A DNA stretch of 64,000 nt, from positions 2,232,001-2,296,000 of the forward strand of contig NZ_CP109435.1 of the NCBI RefSeq assembly GCF_036227125.1. The letters run 5' to 3'. Position numbers and translations under genes: made by a program. The DNA comes from Streptomyces sp. NBC_01485. GTDB lineage: Bacteria; Actinomycetota; Actinomycetes; Streptomycetales; Streptomycetaceae. The first letter of the stretch is position 1. Every line of letters starts with the position of its first letter. The notes under the pieces are model-generated. The model did no database searches and was not told the DNA's origin. It saw only the letters and a list, made by a program, of their open reading frames with translations. This document shows positions 18,006 to 26,359 of the stretch, in pieces.

Positions 18006-18560
18006 ATGGACAGCCACGGGCAGTACGAGCAGCAGGTCGTGTGGACCGTCGTCGGTACCGACATCGGTCCGTTGTTGCTGGCCGCGACCCGCGAGGGTCT
18101 GCTCAACGTCGTGTTCCACGCCACCGACGCGGTGCGGGCCAAGGCGCTCGACCGGCTGGCGGGCCGGCTGGGCACGGAGCCCGTCGAGGCGCCCGGCTCG
18201 CCGCTGCTGGCCGAGGCGATACGGCAGGTCGAGGCCTACTTCGCGGGTGAGCGGCGCGCCTTCGAGCTCCCGTTGGACTGGTCCCTGATCGCGGGCTTCA
18301 ACCGGCAGGTGCTGCGCGAACTCGCCTCCGGCGTCCCGTACGGGGCGGTCGTCGGCTACGGCGATCTGGCCAAGCGGGTGGGGCAGCCGGGGGCGGCGCA
18401 GGCGGTGGGGGTGGCGATGGGTTCCAATCCCCTGCCGATCGTGGTGCCCTGCCACCGGGTCGTGGAGAGCGACGGCGGCATCGGCGGGTTCGGCGGCGGC
18501 CTGGAGACCAAGCGGAAGCTGCTCGCGCTGGAGGGAGTCCTGCCCGAGCCGCTGTTCTGA
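18006..18560 (+). CDS. ogt: Methylated-DNA-[protein]-cysteine S-methyltransferase
   Basis: A 184-residue O6-alkylguanine-DNA alkyltransferase. The active-site motif VVPCHRVV places the acceptor Cys at residue 149. The helix-turn-helix and Asn hinge are in YGDLAKRVGQPGAAQAVGVAMGSNPLPI; the GIGGFGGGLETKRKLLALEG ending is typical of the family. It removes alkyl groups from O6 of guanine in a single suicidal transfer. ATG 18006 lies immediately behind a damage-type promoter and has no Shine-Dalgarno, consistent with leaderless translation. No Ada-type regulatory domain is present. Confidence 0.95.
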   Translation: MDSHGQYEQQVVWTVVGTDIGPLLLAATREGLLNVVFHATDAVRAKALDRLAGRLGTEPVEAPGSPLLAEAIRQVEAYFAGERRAFELPLDWSLIAGFNRQVLRELASGVPYGAVVGYGDLAKRVGQPGAAQAVGVAMGSNPLPIVVPCHRVVESDGGIGGFGGGLETKRKLLALEGVLPEPLF

Positions 18561-18567
18561 GGGCCGC

Positions 18568-18650
18568 TTGGAAGGCCGTTCCGAGGCCTTCCCAGGCCTT
18601 CCCAGGTGTTACGAGGCGTTCCGAGGCATTCCGAGGTCTGGGCTGGGCGG
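18568..18650. repeat. Short degenerate direct repeats between ogt and the MFS gene
   Basis: Interspersed copies of two short units, CCTTCCCAGG (twice in succession near 18588-18607) and G[TC]GTTCCGAGGC-like units (near 18579, 18617 and 18628). They occupy most of the 166-bp gap. No coding potential and no clear hairpin. Confidence 0.5.
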
Positions 18651-18726
18651 ACGGCAGGGGGGAGACTGCGCCGGTGACCACACTTCTCACACATCAGTAC
18701 GGCCGCGCCGTGATCGGGCGCGGGCT

Positions 18727-20094
18727 GTGACCGCCGTAGAGCGCGCCGCCGTGGCGCCCTTCGATGCCGAGCTGCTGCCCGCCCTGCGGCGCCGTACGAC
18801 CGCGGTGCTGGTCACGAGCCAGATCCTCGGTGGGCTCGGTGTCGCCACCGGCATCGCGCTGGCCGCCGTACTGGCCCGGCAGGTCAGCGGCAGCGAGGCA
18901 CTGTCCGGGCTCGCGCCCACCGCGACCGTTGCCGGCACCGCCGTGCTGTCGATACCGATGGCCGCGCTGATGACCGCGCGCGGGCGGCGGCCCGGGCTGG
19001 TGCTGGCCTATCTGGTGGGCGCGCTGGGGGCCGGGGTCGTCGTGGTGGCGGCGCGGGCTGGGAGCTTCCCGTTGCTGCTGTGCGGCATGGCCGCTTTCGG
19101 CGCGGCCTCCTCGGCGAACCTGCAGGCGCGGTTCGCCGCCGCCGACCTGGCCGAGCCGCACGGGCGGGCCCGGGCCATCTCCAACGTCGTATGGGCGACG
19201 ACCATCGGCGCGGTCCTCGGCCCGAACATCGCCGCGCCCGCCGGCCGGAGTGTCGCCGGGCTCGGGATACCCGAGGCGGCGGGCCCCTTCCTGTGGGCGG
19301 CCGGGATCTTCGTCATATCGGCGGTCGTGGTGGCCGTGCTGCTGCGCCCCGACCCGCTGCTGACGGCCCGCGCTCTCGCACCGGAGGAGGATCGGTCCCC
19401 CGGAGCCCGTTCCCTGCGGGCCGGTCTGACGGCCGTCGCCGCTTCGCCCCGCGCGCGGCTCGCGCTCCTGACGGTGGCCGTGTCGCACACGGCGATGGTC
19501 TCGGTCATGGCGATGACCCCGCTCGCCCTCACCCACCATGGCGCGGGCATCGATCTCATCGGGCTGGTCATCAGCGGGCACATCGCGGGCATGTACGCGT
19601 TCGCGCCGCTGATGGGCCGGCTGGCGGACCGGGTGGGCCGGCTCTCGGTTACAGGGCTCGCGGCCGGGCTGATCGCCCTTGCGCTGTTTCTGGCGGGGAC
19701 GGCCGGCGACAGCCACGGGCAGACGGCCGCCGGGCTCTTCGTGCTCGGCCTGGGCTGGTCGGCCGGGCTCGTGTCCGGTTCCGCGCTGCTCACGGACGCG
19801 GTCCCGCAGTCCGCGCGGGCCGCCGCCCAGGGGCTCTCGGACCTCACCATGAACACCTCGGCGGGGGTCGGCGGGGCGATCGCCGGGCTCGTGGTCGCAC
19901 GGGCGAGCTACGCGTGGCTCAACGCCGCCGCGGCGATTCTGCTCGTCCCGCTGGCCGCCCTGGTGCTGTTCACCTGGAACAGGAACAGGAACAGGAACGG
20001 GGAGGGAGAGGCGGAGCCGGAAGGGGAGGGTGACGGGAAGGGGGGCAGGTCTGGGACGGCCGGTGAGAGTGCGACGGGGCTGGCTCAGTCGTAG
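18727..20094 (+). CDS. MFS transporter (multidrug-efflux-like)
   Basis: A 455-residue protein with 12 membrane segments. Segment 1 is VLVTSQILGGLGVATGIALA; the loop after segment 2 is weakly conserved (MTARGRRPGL), and GRLADRVGRLSVTGL is its counterpart in the second half. VVWATTIGAVLGPNIAAP resembles the segment-5 antiporter motif, favouring efflux. Substrate unknown. GTG 18727 was chosen because upstream sequence is the repeat region. The C-terminus is a hydrophilic Asn/Arg/Gly/Glu tail partly made by a repeated AACAGG hexamer (19978-19998). Its end overlaps the VOC remnant by 10 bp. Confidence 0.87.
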   Translation: MTAVERAAVAPFDAELLPALRRRTTAVLVTSQILGGLGVATGIALAAVLARQVSGSEALSGLAPTATVAGTAVLSIPMAALMTARGRRPGLVLAYLVGALGAGVVVVAARAGSFPLLLCGMAAFGAASSANLQARFAAADLAEPHGRARAISNVVWATTIGAVLGPNIAAPAGRSVAGLGIPEAAGPFLWAAGIFVISAVVVAVLLRPDPLLTARALAPEEDRSPGARSLRAGLTAVAASPRARLALLTVAVSHTAMVSVMAMTPLALTHHGAGIDLIGLVISGHIAGMYAFAPLMGRLADRVGRLSVTGLAAGLIALALFLAGTAGDSHGQTAAGLFVLGLGWSAGLVSGSALLTDAVPQSARAAAQGLSDLTMNTSAGVGGAIAGLVVARASYAWLNAAAAILLVPLAALVLFTWNRNRNRNGEGEAEPEGEGDGKGGRSGTAGESATGLAQS

Positions 20095-20216
20095 TGCCGA
20101 GCCGTGCGAGGCCGGACAGGCTCCAGGCCGCCGGCCTTCGCGTAGGAGTCGACGGCGGCGATCGGGTCACGCACCCGGAGGACGACGTGGTCGAGGCGTG
20201 TCGAGTGGTCCGTCAT
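20085..20216 (-). pseudogene. Truncated VOC (glyoxalase-like) domain remnant
   Basis: A 43-residue frame, MTDHSTRLDHVVLRVRDPIA and on to GGLEPVRP. DHVVLRVRDP followed by a short helix is the first beta-alpha unit of vicinal oxygen chelate proteins, which are normally 120 residues or more. The remainder of the domain is missing and the 3' end abuts the MFS gene, so this is probably what is left after a deletion. It could still be expressed as a small protein, but no complete metal site can form. Confidence 0.6.
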
Positions 20217-20316
20217 GCGTCCCAGGCCGGTGTCGTCCCCCACAGGACGCAAGGGTTTGACCGGACGTGCCGCCCGCCAGAGATGAGGGGAGAGACGACG
20301 GACAGGAGGCAGGCGC

Positions 20317-21225
20317 GTGGTGCTGATGGTGTCGGATGAGGTGCGGGACGCGATCGACGCGCGTCGACCCGTGGTGGCCCTGGAGTCCACGATCATCTCC
20401 CACGGGCTGCCCCGCCCGCGCAACCTGCGGGTGGCGCTGGAGCTGGAGGCGGTCGTACGCGCGGAGGGCGCCGTACCGGCGACGATCGCGGTGCTGGACG
20501 GGCGGCCGCACGTGGGCCTGGACAAGGAGCAACTGGAGCGGGTCGCCAACGAGGACGGGTTCCGCAAGCTGGGTCATCGCGACCTGCCGCTCGCGGTGGC
20601 CTCCGGGGCGAGCGGGGCGACCACGGTGTCGGCGACGGCGCTGCTGGCGGCGCTGGCGGGCGTGCGGGTGTTCGCGACGGGCGGACTGGGCGGGGTGCAC
20701 CGGGAGTGGACGCTCACCCAGGACGAGTCGGCCGATCTGGGGCTGCTGGCGAGCACTCGGATCACGGTGGTGTGCGCGGGGGTGAAGTCGATCCTGGACG
20801 TGCCGGCGACCCTGCAGCGGCTGGAGACGCTGGGCGTCGCCGTCGCCGGGTACGGCACCGACCGCTTCCCCGGGTTCTACCTGTCCGACTCGGGCCATCC
20901 GGTCGACTGGACGCTGGAGACCCCGCAGCAGGTGTCCGAGGTGATGCGGGCCCAGGACGCGCTCGGGCCGGTGGAGTCGGCGCTCATCGTCGCCAACCCG
21001 GTGCCGGAGGCGGAGCAACTGGATCCCGAGCTGCACGCGCGCGTGCTCGCCGACGCGCTGCACGCGTGCGAGGAGGCGGGCGTCACCGGCCAGGGCGTCA
21101 CGCCGTTCCTGCTCGACTACCTGGTCCGGCACACCGACGGGGCGTCCCTCAACGCCAATCTGGCGGCGGTGCGGGGCAACGTGCGGCTGGCGGCTCGGGT
21201 CGCGGCGGCGTGGGCCGAGGCATGA
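20317..21225 (+). CDS. psuG: Pseudouridine-5'-phosphate glycosidase
   Basis: A 302-residue enzyme that reversibly splits pseudouridine 5'-phosphate into uracil and ribose 5-phosphate. Family landmarks are VVALESTIISHGLPRPRN (catalytic Glu), VPATIAVLDGRPHVGL, SGASGATTVSATALLAA, VFATGGLGGVHRE, GYGTDRFPGFY and the ending TPFLLDYLVRHTDGASLNANLA, all present. The start GTG 20317 lies after GGAGGCAGGC. The stop overlaps the ATG of a PfkB kinase gene, which should supply its substrate, so both act in pseudouridine breakdown. Confidence 0.95.
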   Translation: MVLMVSDEVRDAIDARRPVVALESTIISHGLPRPRNLRVALELEAVVRAEGAVPATIAVLDGRPHVGLDKEQLERVANEDGFRKLGHRDLPLAVASGASGATTVSATALLAALAGVRVFATGGLGGVHREWTLTQDESADLGLLASTRITVVCAGVKSILDVPATLQRLETLGVAVAGYGTDRFPGFYLSDSGHPVDWTLETPQQVSEVMRAQDALGPVESALIVANPVPEAEQLDPELHARVLADALHACEEAGVTGQGVTPFLLDYLVRHTDGASLNANLAAVRGNVRLAARVAAAWAEA

Positions 21226-22331
21226 CCGACGGGCGACCGGGCGGGGCGGACCGCGGTCGTGACGGCCCTGTTCAGGGGCCAGAGTCCGGTTCCGGGTCTG
21301 ATTCCGGGTGTCTATCTGGATCTGGATCTGGATCTGGGTCGGCGCCACCGTCCGATTCCGATGCGGCTTCGGATCCGGATTCCCGTTCGGGGCGTGCGGC
21401 GCTGCTGGTCGTCGGGGACGTCGTTACGGACGTCGTCGCCCGGCATCGGGGGCCGCTGGCCTCGGGGACGGACACGGTCTCGGTGATCCGGACCCTGCCG
21501 GGCGGCGCGGGCGCCAACGTGGCGTGCTGGGCCGCGCACTGGGGGTGTGCGGACGTACGGCTTCTCGGCCGGGTGGGCGCGGAGTCGGTGGCCTGGCACG
21601 AACGGGAGCTGACCGCCTGCGGGGTGCGGCCCCGGCTCGTCGTCGATCCGCAGGCGTCCACGGGGACGGTGATCTGCCTGGTCGACACGGGTGCCGCGGC
21701 GGAGCGGACGTTCCTCACCGACAGCGGCGCGGCCCTCCGGCTCGCCCCCGAGGACTGGTCGGACACCCTCCTGGACGGGGTCGGCCGCCTGCACCTGTCG
21801 GGATACCTGCTGTTCTCGGAGTCCGGACGGGCCCTGGTGCGTACGGCGTTGGCGTCGGCACGCGCGCGTGGGGTGCCGGTGAGCCTCGATCCGGCGTCGG
21901 CGGGCTTCCTGGTGGAACTGGGCGTCGACCGGTTCCTGTCCCTCGTCGAGGGGGTGGACGTCCTGCTGCCCAGCCGTGACGAGGCCTGTCTGCTCACCGG
22001 GCTGGTCGACGGGGCGGACGCTGCGGCCGAGCTGAGCCGCCATGTCCCGCTGGTGGTGTCGAAGCAGGGTGCGGACGGTGCGCTGGTGGCCCGGAACGGC
22101 ACTGTGCTCACCGGCGTCCCCGCCGCTCCGGCTGTCCCCCGCGACACCACGGGCGCCGGCGACGCCTTCACGGGAGCGTTCCTCGCCGCGCTCCTGGCGG
22201 GCGCCGATGCCGGTGCCGCGGCGGCAGAGGGGTGCCGAGCGGGCGCTCGGGCAGTGCAACGGGTGGGCGCCAGACCACCAACGCCGGACGACGGGACGAC
22301 GTCGCCGACCGACTCGGCCTGCGCCGGCTGA
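21222..22331 (+). CDS. PfkB-family carbohydrate kinase (probable pseudouridine kinase)
   Basis: A 369-residue protein. After MTDGRPGGADRG the first ~55 residues are low-complexity Ser/Gly/Asp, produced largely by GGATCT-like hexamer repeats (21317-21345). The kinase starts at LLVVGDVVTDVV, with the PfkB first motif LPGGAGANVACWAAHWG. The second motif, DTTGAGDAFTGAFLAALLAG, holds the catalytic Asp and anion hole. The ATGA overlap with psuG indicates translational coupling, so phosphorylation of pseudouridine is the most likely role. Other PfkB substrates are not excluded. The N-terminal extension is unusual for this family. Confidence 0.85.
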   Translation: MTDGRPGGADRGRDGPVQGPESGSGSDSGCLSGSGSGSGSAPPSDSDAASDPDSRSGRAALLVVGDVVTDVVARHRGPLASGTDTVSVIRTLPGGAGANVACWAAHWGCADVRLLGRVGAESVAWHERELTACGVRPRLVVDPQASTGTVICLVDTGAAAERTFLTDSGAALRLAPEDWSDTLLDGVGRLHLSGYLLFSESGRALVRTALASARARGVPVSLDPASAGFLVELGVDRFLSLVEGVDVLLPSRDEACLLTGLVDGADAAAELSRHVPLVVSKQGADGALVARNGTVLTGVPAAPAVPRDTTGAGDAFTGAFLAALLAGADAGAAAAEGCRAGARAVQRVGARPPTPDDGTTSPTDSACAG

Positions 22332-22558
22332 GGTCGCCTGGGGGTACCTGGGGGTGCCTGAGGGCGGGGTTCCGAAGCGGGGTTCCGAAGCGGGGAGGGG
22401 ACGGGGCTTCTCGTCGGGGGGGCTCGACGGGAGTTTGGCGCGGGGCCCGGGTCCGGGGTGCCGACGGGGCCGGCGGGAGCTCAGTGTCCGAGGGCCGGCA
22501 GGGGCTCGGTGCCGGGTCCCGGCGAGGGCATCGGGGTGGGTGCCCATCGGTCGGGTGC

Positions 22559-23353
22559 CTAGTTCTTTCGGCCCCATGCCGAGATCATCGGCGCCGTGGC
22601 CAGGTCCATGCCGCCGGTGGCGACGTTCGTCAGGTGGCGGTCGATCTCCTCGTCGGTCGCGAGGCCCGCCCTGACGAGCTCGTCACGGATCTGCCGGACC
22701 GTCGCGGACTCCAGGGCGGCGCAGGCGGGTGAGGTGACGGGGAAGTAGGCGTCGGCCTCGACTCGGCGCAGCCCGGCCTCGCGGAGCAGACGCGGGAGCT
22801 TGCGACCGTAGGAGAGATCGGCGCCCCGGCCGGCGAGGAGCTGGCGGAAGCCGTGCCGCAGACGGTTCGCCAGTTGCTGTTCGGGCCCGTGCTCGTCGGG
22901 GCAGAGCAGGGGCTGAAGCGCCGGGTCGGCGTCCTCGATGAGGAGCCGTCCGCCGGGGCGCAGGGCCTTGACCATCGAGCGCATCGCCCGCTCCCGGTCC
23001 GGCACATGGACCAGGACGAGCCGGGCGTGCACCAGGTCGAAGCCCTCCATCGGCGGCTCCTCCACGCCGAGGTCGTGGACGCGCACCTCGACCGGCGGGC
23101 GGGCGACCGACGCCAGCCGGGAGGTGTCGATGTCGGTCGCGAGGACCTTGCCCGTCGGGCCGACCTTCTTCGCCAGCCAGGACACCACGGACGTGCCGCC
23201 GGCGCCTGCCTCCCAGCAGCGCCAGCCGGGTCCGATCCCCAGCCCTTCGAGGTGGCGGAACGTCGTGGCGTCGAAGAGGGCGGCGAAGGCGTCGAAGCGT
23301 TCTCCCGCCTCGGGCTGCCGGTTGTCGAGGAGGTACCCGTCGGATCGCGTCAT
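22559..23353 (-). CDS. Class I SAM-dependent methyltransferase
   Basis: A 264-residue protein. SAM-binding motif I is WRCWEAGAGGTSVVSWLA, followed by KVLATDIDTSRL (acidic motif II), VEVRVHDLGVEEPP and FDLVHARLVLVHVPDRERAMRSM; LRPGGRLLIEDAD is the post-motif strand. It resembles the UbiE/MenG-like superfamily but with no substrate-specific feature. The N-terminus GYLLDNRQPEAGERFDAFAALFD is common in Streptomyces paralogues. No operon partner: corA lies divergently 256 bp away. Confidence 0.82.
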   Translation of the reverse strand: MTRSDGYLLDNRQPEAGERFDAFAALFDATTFRHLEGLGIGPGWRCWEAGAGGTSVVSWLAKKVGPTGKVLATDIDTSRLASVARPPVEVRVHDLGVEEPPMEGFDLVHARLVLVHVPDRERAMRSMVKALRPGGRLLIEDADPALQPLLCPDEHGPEQQLANRLRHGFRQLLAGRGADLSYGRKLPRLLREAGLRRVEADAYFPVTSPACAALESATVRQIRDELVRAGLATDEEIDRHLTNVATGGMDLATAPMISAWGRKN

Positions 23354-23491
23354 GCGGCGATCATCCCAGTTGTCCCGCGTGCCGGAGGGGGTCGACGCGG
23401 CCGGGATCAGGAGCGCGGAAGCCGGGAACCCGCAGCGGAAAAGGCCGGCCGCCGGTCTCGTGAGCAGTCGAAAGTCCCGTTGTCCACAGGC

Positions 23492-23513
23492 GGGAACAAA
23501 GCGGAACGTTCCC
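23492..23513. promoter_or_regulatory. Inverted repeat upstream of corA
   Basis: GGGAAC and GTTCCC are separated by 10 bp, and the inner part GGAACGTTCC (23503-23512) is itself a perfect 10-bp palindrome. It lies in the divergent gap between the methyltransferase and corA, about 100 bp before corA. It may be an operator; it does not match the GAAC-N4-GTTC SOS box because the inner half-sites have no spacer. Confidence 0.4.
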
Positions 23514-23609
23514 TTTCCACAGGCTTACCCACCGCATGCGCGGGCCTGGCAGACTGGCTGGCCAGGGCGCAGGAATGCGGCGCGAGGAGTTTCACGCAAG
23601 GAGTCCCAG

Positions 23610-24737
23610 ATGACCATGGCAGGGAATCTGCGGAAGGTCACCGGCCTCGGAGGGGTCGGCGGCCTGCGCAGGGTGGCGCGGTTGGCCCGGCGGCGCCCGC
23701 GGGTCGACCTGAGTCACCCCGCGCGGTCCCCGCTGGGTTCCTCGGTGGTGAACTGCGTGACGTACCGGGACGGCGTCCGGACCTTGCGCGGCGGAGACCT
23801 GGTCGACACGGTGGAGCGGGTGCGCAAGAGCGGTCACGGTTTCGTGTGGCTCGGCCTGCACGAACCGACGAACGAGGAGTTCGCGGGCATCGCCGAGCTG
23901 TTCGACCTGCATCCGCTGGCGGTCGAGGACGCCGTGGAGGCGCATCAGCGGCCGAAGGTCGAGCGGTACGGCGAGACGTTGTTCGCGGTGTTCAAGACGG
24001 TCTGCTACGTCGAGCACGAGGAACTCACGGCGACGAGCGAGGTGGTCAACACCGGCGAGATCATGGTGTTCGTCGGCCCGGACTTCGTGATCACGGTGCG
24101 GCACGGACGGCACGGCTCGCTCGGTCCGCTGCGCGAGGAGCTGGAGTCCGATCCGGGACAGCTCGGCAAGGGGCCGTCGGCGGTGCTGCACGCGATCGCG
24201 GACCACGTGGTCGACGACTACCTCAACGTCATCGACGCCGTGCAGGTGGACATCGACCAGGTCGAGACGGACGTGTTCGCGGAGAACGGCGCACGTGCGG
24301 ACCCAGGTCGCATCTACCAGCTCAAGCGTGAACTCCTCGAACTGAAGCGGGCGGTGGTGCCGCTGGGCCGCCCGCTCCTGGACCTCGCGGACCGGCCGGT
24401 CCGGGTGGTCGATCCGGAGATACAGGCCTACTTCCGGGACGTCTCCGACCATCTGCTGCGGGCCACGGAACAGATCGCCGCCTTCGACGAACTGCTCAAC
24501 TCGATCCTGCAGGCACATCTGGCGCAGGTCACGGTGGCGCAGAACGAGGACATGCGGAAGATCACGGCCTGGGCCGCGGTGATCGCCGTGCCGACGATGG
24601 TCTGCGGGGTGTACGGCATGAACTTCGACCACATGCCGGAACTGCACTGGAAGTTCGGCTACCCCCTGATCATCGGCGTGATATCCGTCGCCTGCTGGAC
24701 CCTGTACCGGGGCTTCCGGCGCAACGGCTGGCTCTGA
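23610..24737 (+). CDS. corA: CorA-family magnesium/cobalt transporter
   Basis: A 375-residue CorA. The cytoplasmic funnel domain contains FVWLGLHEPTNEEFAGIAELFDLHPLAVEDAV and QRPKVERYGETLFAVFKTV; a long helix runs from LKRELLELKRAV onward. Two C-terminal membrane helices flank the diagnostic pore motif YGMNFDHMPELHWKFGYP. It forms a pentameric Mg2+ channel gated by cytoplasmic Mg2+. A basic N-terminal stretch (LARRRPR) precedes the domain. ATG 23610 has AAGGAG seven bases upstream; the ATG two codons later is an alternative. Confidence 0.94.
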   Translation: MTMAGNLRKVTGLGGVGGLRRVARLARRRPRVDLSHPARSPLGSSVVNCVTYRDGVRTLRGGDLVDTVERVRKSGHGFVWLGLHEPTNEEFAGIAELFDLHPLAVEDAVEAHQRPKVERYGETLFAVFKTVCYVEHEELTATSEVVNTGEIMVFVGPDFVITVRHGRHGSLGPLREELESDPGQLGKGPSAVLHAIADHVVDDYLNVIDAVQVDIDQVETDVFAENGARADPGRIYQLKRELLELKRAVVPLGRPLLDLADRPVRVVDPEIQAYFRDVSDHLLRATEQIAAFDELLNSILQAHLAQVTVAQNEDMRKITAWAAVIAVPTMVCGVYGMNFDHMPELHWKFGYPLIIGVISVACWTLYRGFRRNGWL

Positions 24738-24842
24738 GCGACGGGGGCAGCGGCGGGTACGGGGGCATCCCCGGGTTCGACTGGTCCCCGGGTACGGGTG
24801 GTCCGGGTACGGGTCCCGTCAGGGCGACCGCGGTCTGCGCTG

Positions 24843-25277
24843 TCAGTGCCGGGCGGGTCCGGTCCTGGCATAGACGCTCTCGGCCCAGGTGGCGATCTGG
24901 TCCTCGGTCAGGTGCCGGGCCAGGTCGGCCTCGCTGATCATGCCCACCAGGCGCTTGTTCTCGATGACGGGCAGCCGGCGGATCTGGTGGTCCTGCATCT
25001 CCTGGAGCACCTCGCCGACGTCGGCGCCCGCGTCGATCCAGCGCGGTGTGCCCTGGGCCATCTCCCCGGCGGTGATCTTGGCGGGGTCGTGTCCCACGGC
25101 CACGCAGCCGACGACGATGTCCCGGTCGGTGAGGATGCCGCAGAGCCGCTCGTTCTCGTCGCTGATGGGCAGCGCTCCGACGTTCAGCTCGCGCATGAGC
25201 TGGGCGGCGCGGTCGAGGGTCTCGTGTGCGGGGATCCACTGGGCGCCCCGGTGCATGATCTCTGCGGCGGTGTTCAT
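24843..25277 (-). CDS. Tandem CBS-domain protein
   Basis: A 144-residue protein made almost entirely of one CBS pair: first domain AAEIMHRGAQWIPAHETLDRAAQLMRE to LCGILTDRDIV, second AGEMAQGTPRWIDAGADVGEVLQEM to LVGMISEADLARHL. The GxxTxxD-like ribose-phosphate site (GILTDRDIV) suggests binding of AMP, ATP or a similar nucleotide. Stand-alone CBS pairs often act as energy or redox sensors in Streptomyces stress responses. GGGAGGT lies five bases before ATG 25277. It converges with corA. Confidence 0.88.
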   Translation of the reverse strand: MNTAAEIMHRGAQWIPAHETLDRAAQLMRELNVGALPISDENERLCGILTDRDIVVGCVAVGHDPAKITAGEMAQGTPRWIDAGADVGEVLQEMQDHQIRRLPVIENKRLVGMISEADLARHLTEDQIATWAESVYARTGPARH

Positions 25278-25430
25278 GGAGTACCTCCCGGTGCCGGACG
25301 GCCGGCGCGGCGCAGGGGGCACCGCTAGTCCCGGCGCCCTACATTCTCGCCGCGCCACCGGTCGCCCGCACCCGGAGCGCGGCCCCCGGGAGCCGCTTGT
25401 GCATCGAAAGGCGGTTCGCCGATGTGGGGT

Positions 25431-26072
25431 TCAGCCACCCCATGCCGGATGGCGCGGGTCGTCCGCGCGGACGAGGACGTCGGCCGCGGTGGCCGGTTCG
25501 GTCTCCTGGGCGTAGCGCTCGAAGGCGGGCAGCGTCCAGTGGTCGGCCTCGGGGGTACGTCGGCGCAGGGCAGGCGAGGAGAGCAGCACGTGGACGGTCA
25601 GATCGAAGGGGAACCAGTGACGCAACAGGAGGGGTCCATGCAGCAACAGGAAGCCGCCGGGCGGGAGTTGGACGTAGGAGCTGCGGGTGGCGCGGTCAGT
25701 GACGGGGTCCCGGAGGTCGGGCAGGATCCGTCCGTCGCCGCCGGGTTCGAGGGGATTGAACACCTCGCGCCACAGGGCACTGGTGTCGAACCAGCCGTCG
25801 TAATAGGCCTCCACGTCGTGATGGCCGTACTCCAGGCGGAGGGAGGCGGGGCGCAGGAAGCCGTGCGTGTCCACGACACGGGAGGGACGTCCGCGGGTGC
25901 GCAGGGCCTCGGCGACGCGCTCGGCGAGGTCTCCGGGACGGGCCGCCGGGGCGCCGTCGAAGGCGATGCGTGGCCAGGGGCCGCCGTCGTCCGGCTTCAG
26001 GTCGAGCAGCCGCTCGGCGAGGAGGTCGCCGAGCCGTTCCCAGGTGATCGCTTCGAGTCGCACACGGCCCAT
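25431..26072 (-). CDS. Uridine kinase-like protein lacking a P-loop
   Basis: A 213-residue protein matching the uridine kinase-like family common in Streptomyces: VRLEAITWERLGDLLAERLLDL, PRIAFDGAPAARPGDLAERVAEAL, VDTHGFLRPASLRLEYGHHDVEAYYDGWFD and GFLLLHGPLLLRHWFPFDLTVHV. The segment where Walker A should be reads DGAPAARPGDLAE, without the Gly-Lys-Ser/Thr, so ATP-dependent kinase activity is doubtful. The acidic DTHGF and the LLLHGPLLLR strand remain. Function therefore uncertain. It stands alone between the CBS and DUF2293 genes. Confidence 0.72.
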   Translation of the reverse strand: MGRVRLEAITWERLGDLLAERLLDLKPDDGGPWPRIAFDGAPAARPGDLAERVAEALRTRGRPSRVVDTHGFLRPASLRLEYGHHDVEAYYDGWFDTSALWREVFNPLEPGGDGRILPDLRDPVTDRATRSSYVQLPPGGFLLLHGPLLLRHWFPFDLTVHVLLSSPALRRRTPEADHWTLPAFERYAQETEPATAADVLVRADDPRHPAWGG

Positions 26073-26359
26073 GATGCGTCAGCCGCCGGCTCGGACGCCT
26101 CGAACTCCTCGGACTTACGGGCGGCGAGCAGTTTCGGGAGATCCGGGAGACGCGTCCCACTCCAGGCGCTCCGGGCGCGGGCCGTCTTCGAGACACCGGA
26201 TGAGCGGACCTCACGGTGGCGGTGCTGGACGAGATCGCGGTGCCGACACCGCACCGTACCCGGGTGTCGCTGTACAGCTCGGCGAGCTCGGCGAACAGGA
26301 AGGAGGACATGGGCCGCTGACCAGGTGCCGCCGCGTCCACCAGGGGGAATGAAGCCCCC
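26073..26359. other. Gap without a supported gene
   Basis: About 290 bp. Short frames exist on both strands, for example a minus-strand one starting MSSFLFAELAELYSDTRVRC near 26310, but none has codon usage, a binding site and a recognisable family together. It may be decayed coding sequence; no promoter motif stands out. Confidence 0.3.

Noticed and set aside
23503..23512. LexA (SOS) box at GGAACGTTCC
   Set aside because: The half-sites GAAC and GTTC are adjacent; the SOS consensus needs four bases between them.
26073..26359. Small gene starting MSSFLFAELAELY on the minus strand
   Set aside because: The frame soon becomes Ser/Arg/Pro-rich, runs into the uridine kinase-like gene, and no family is recognised.
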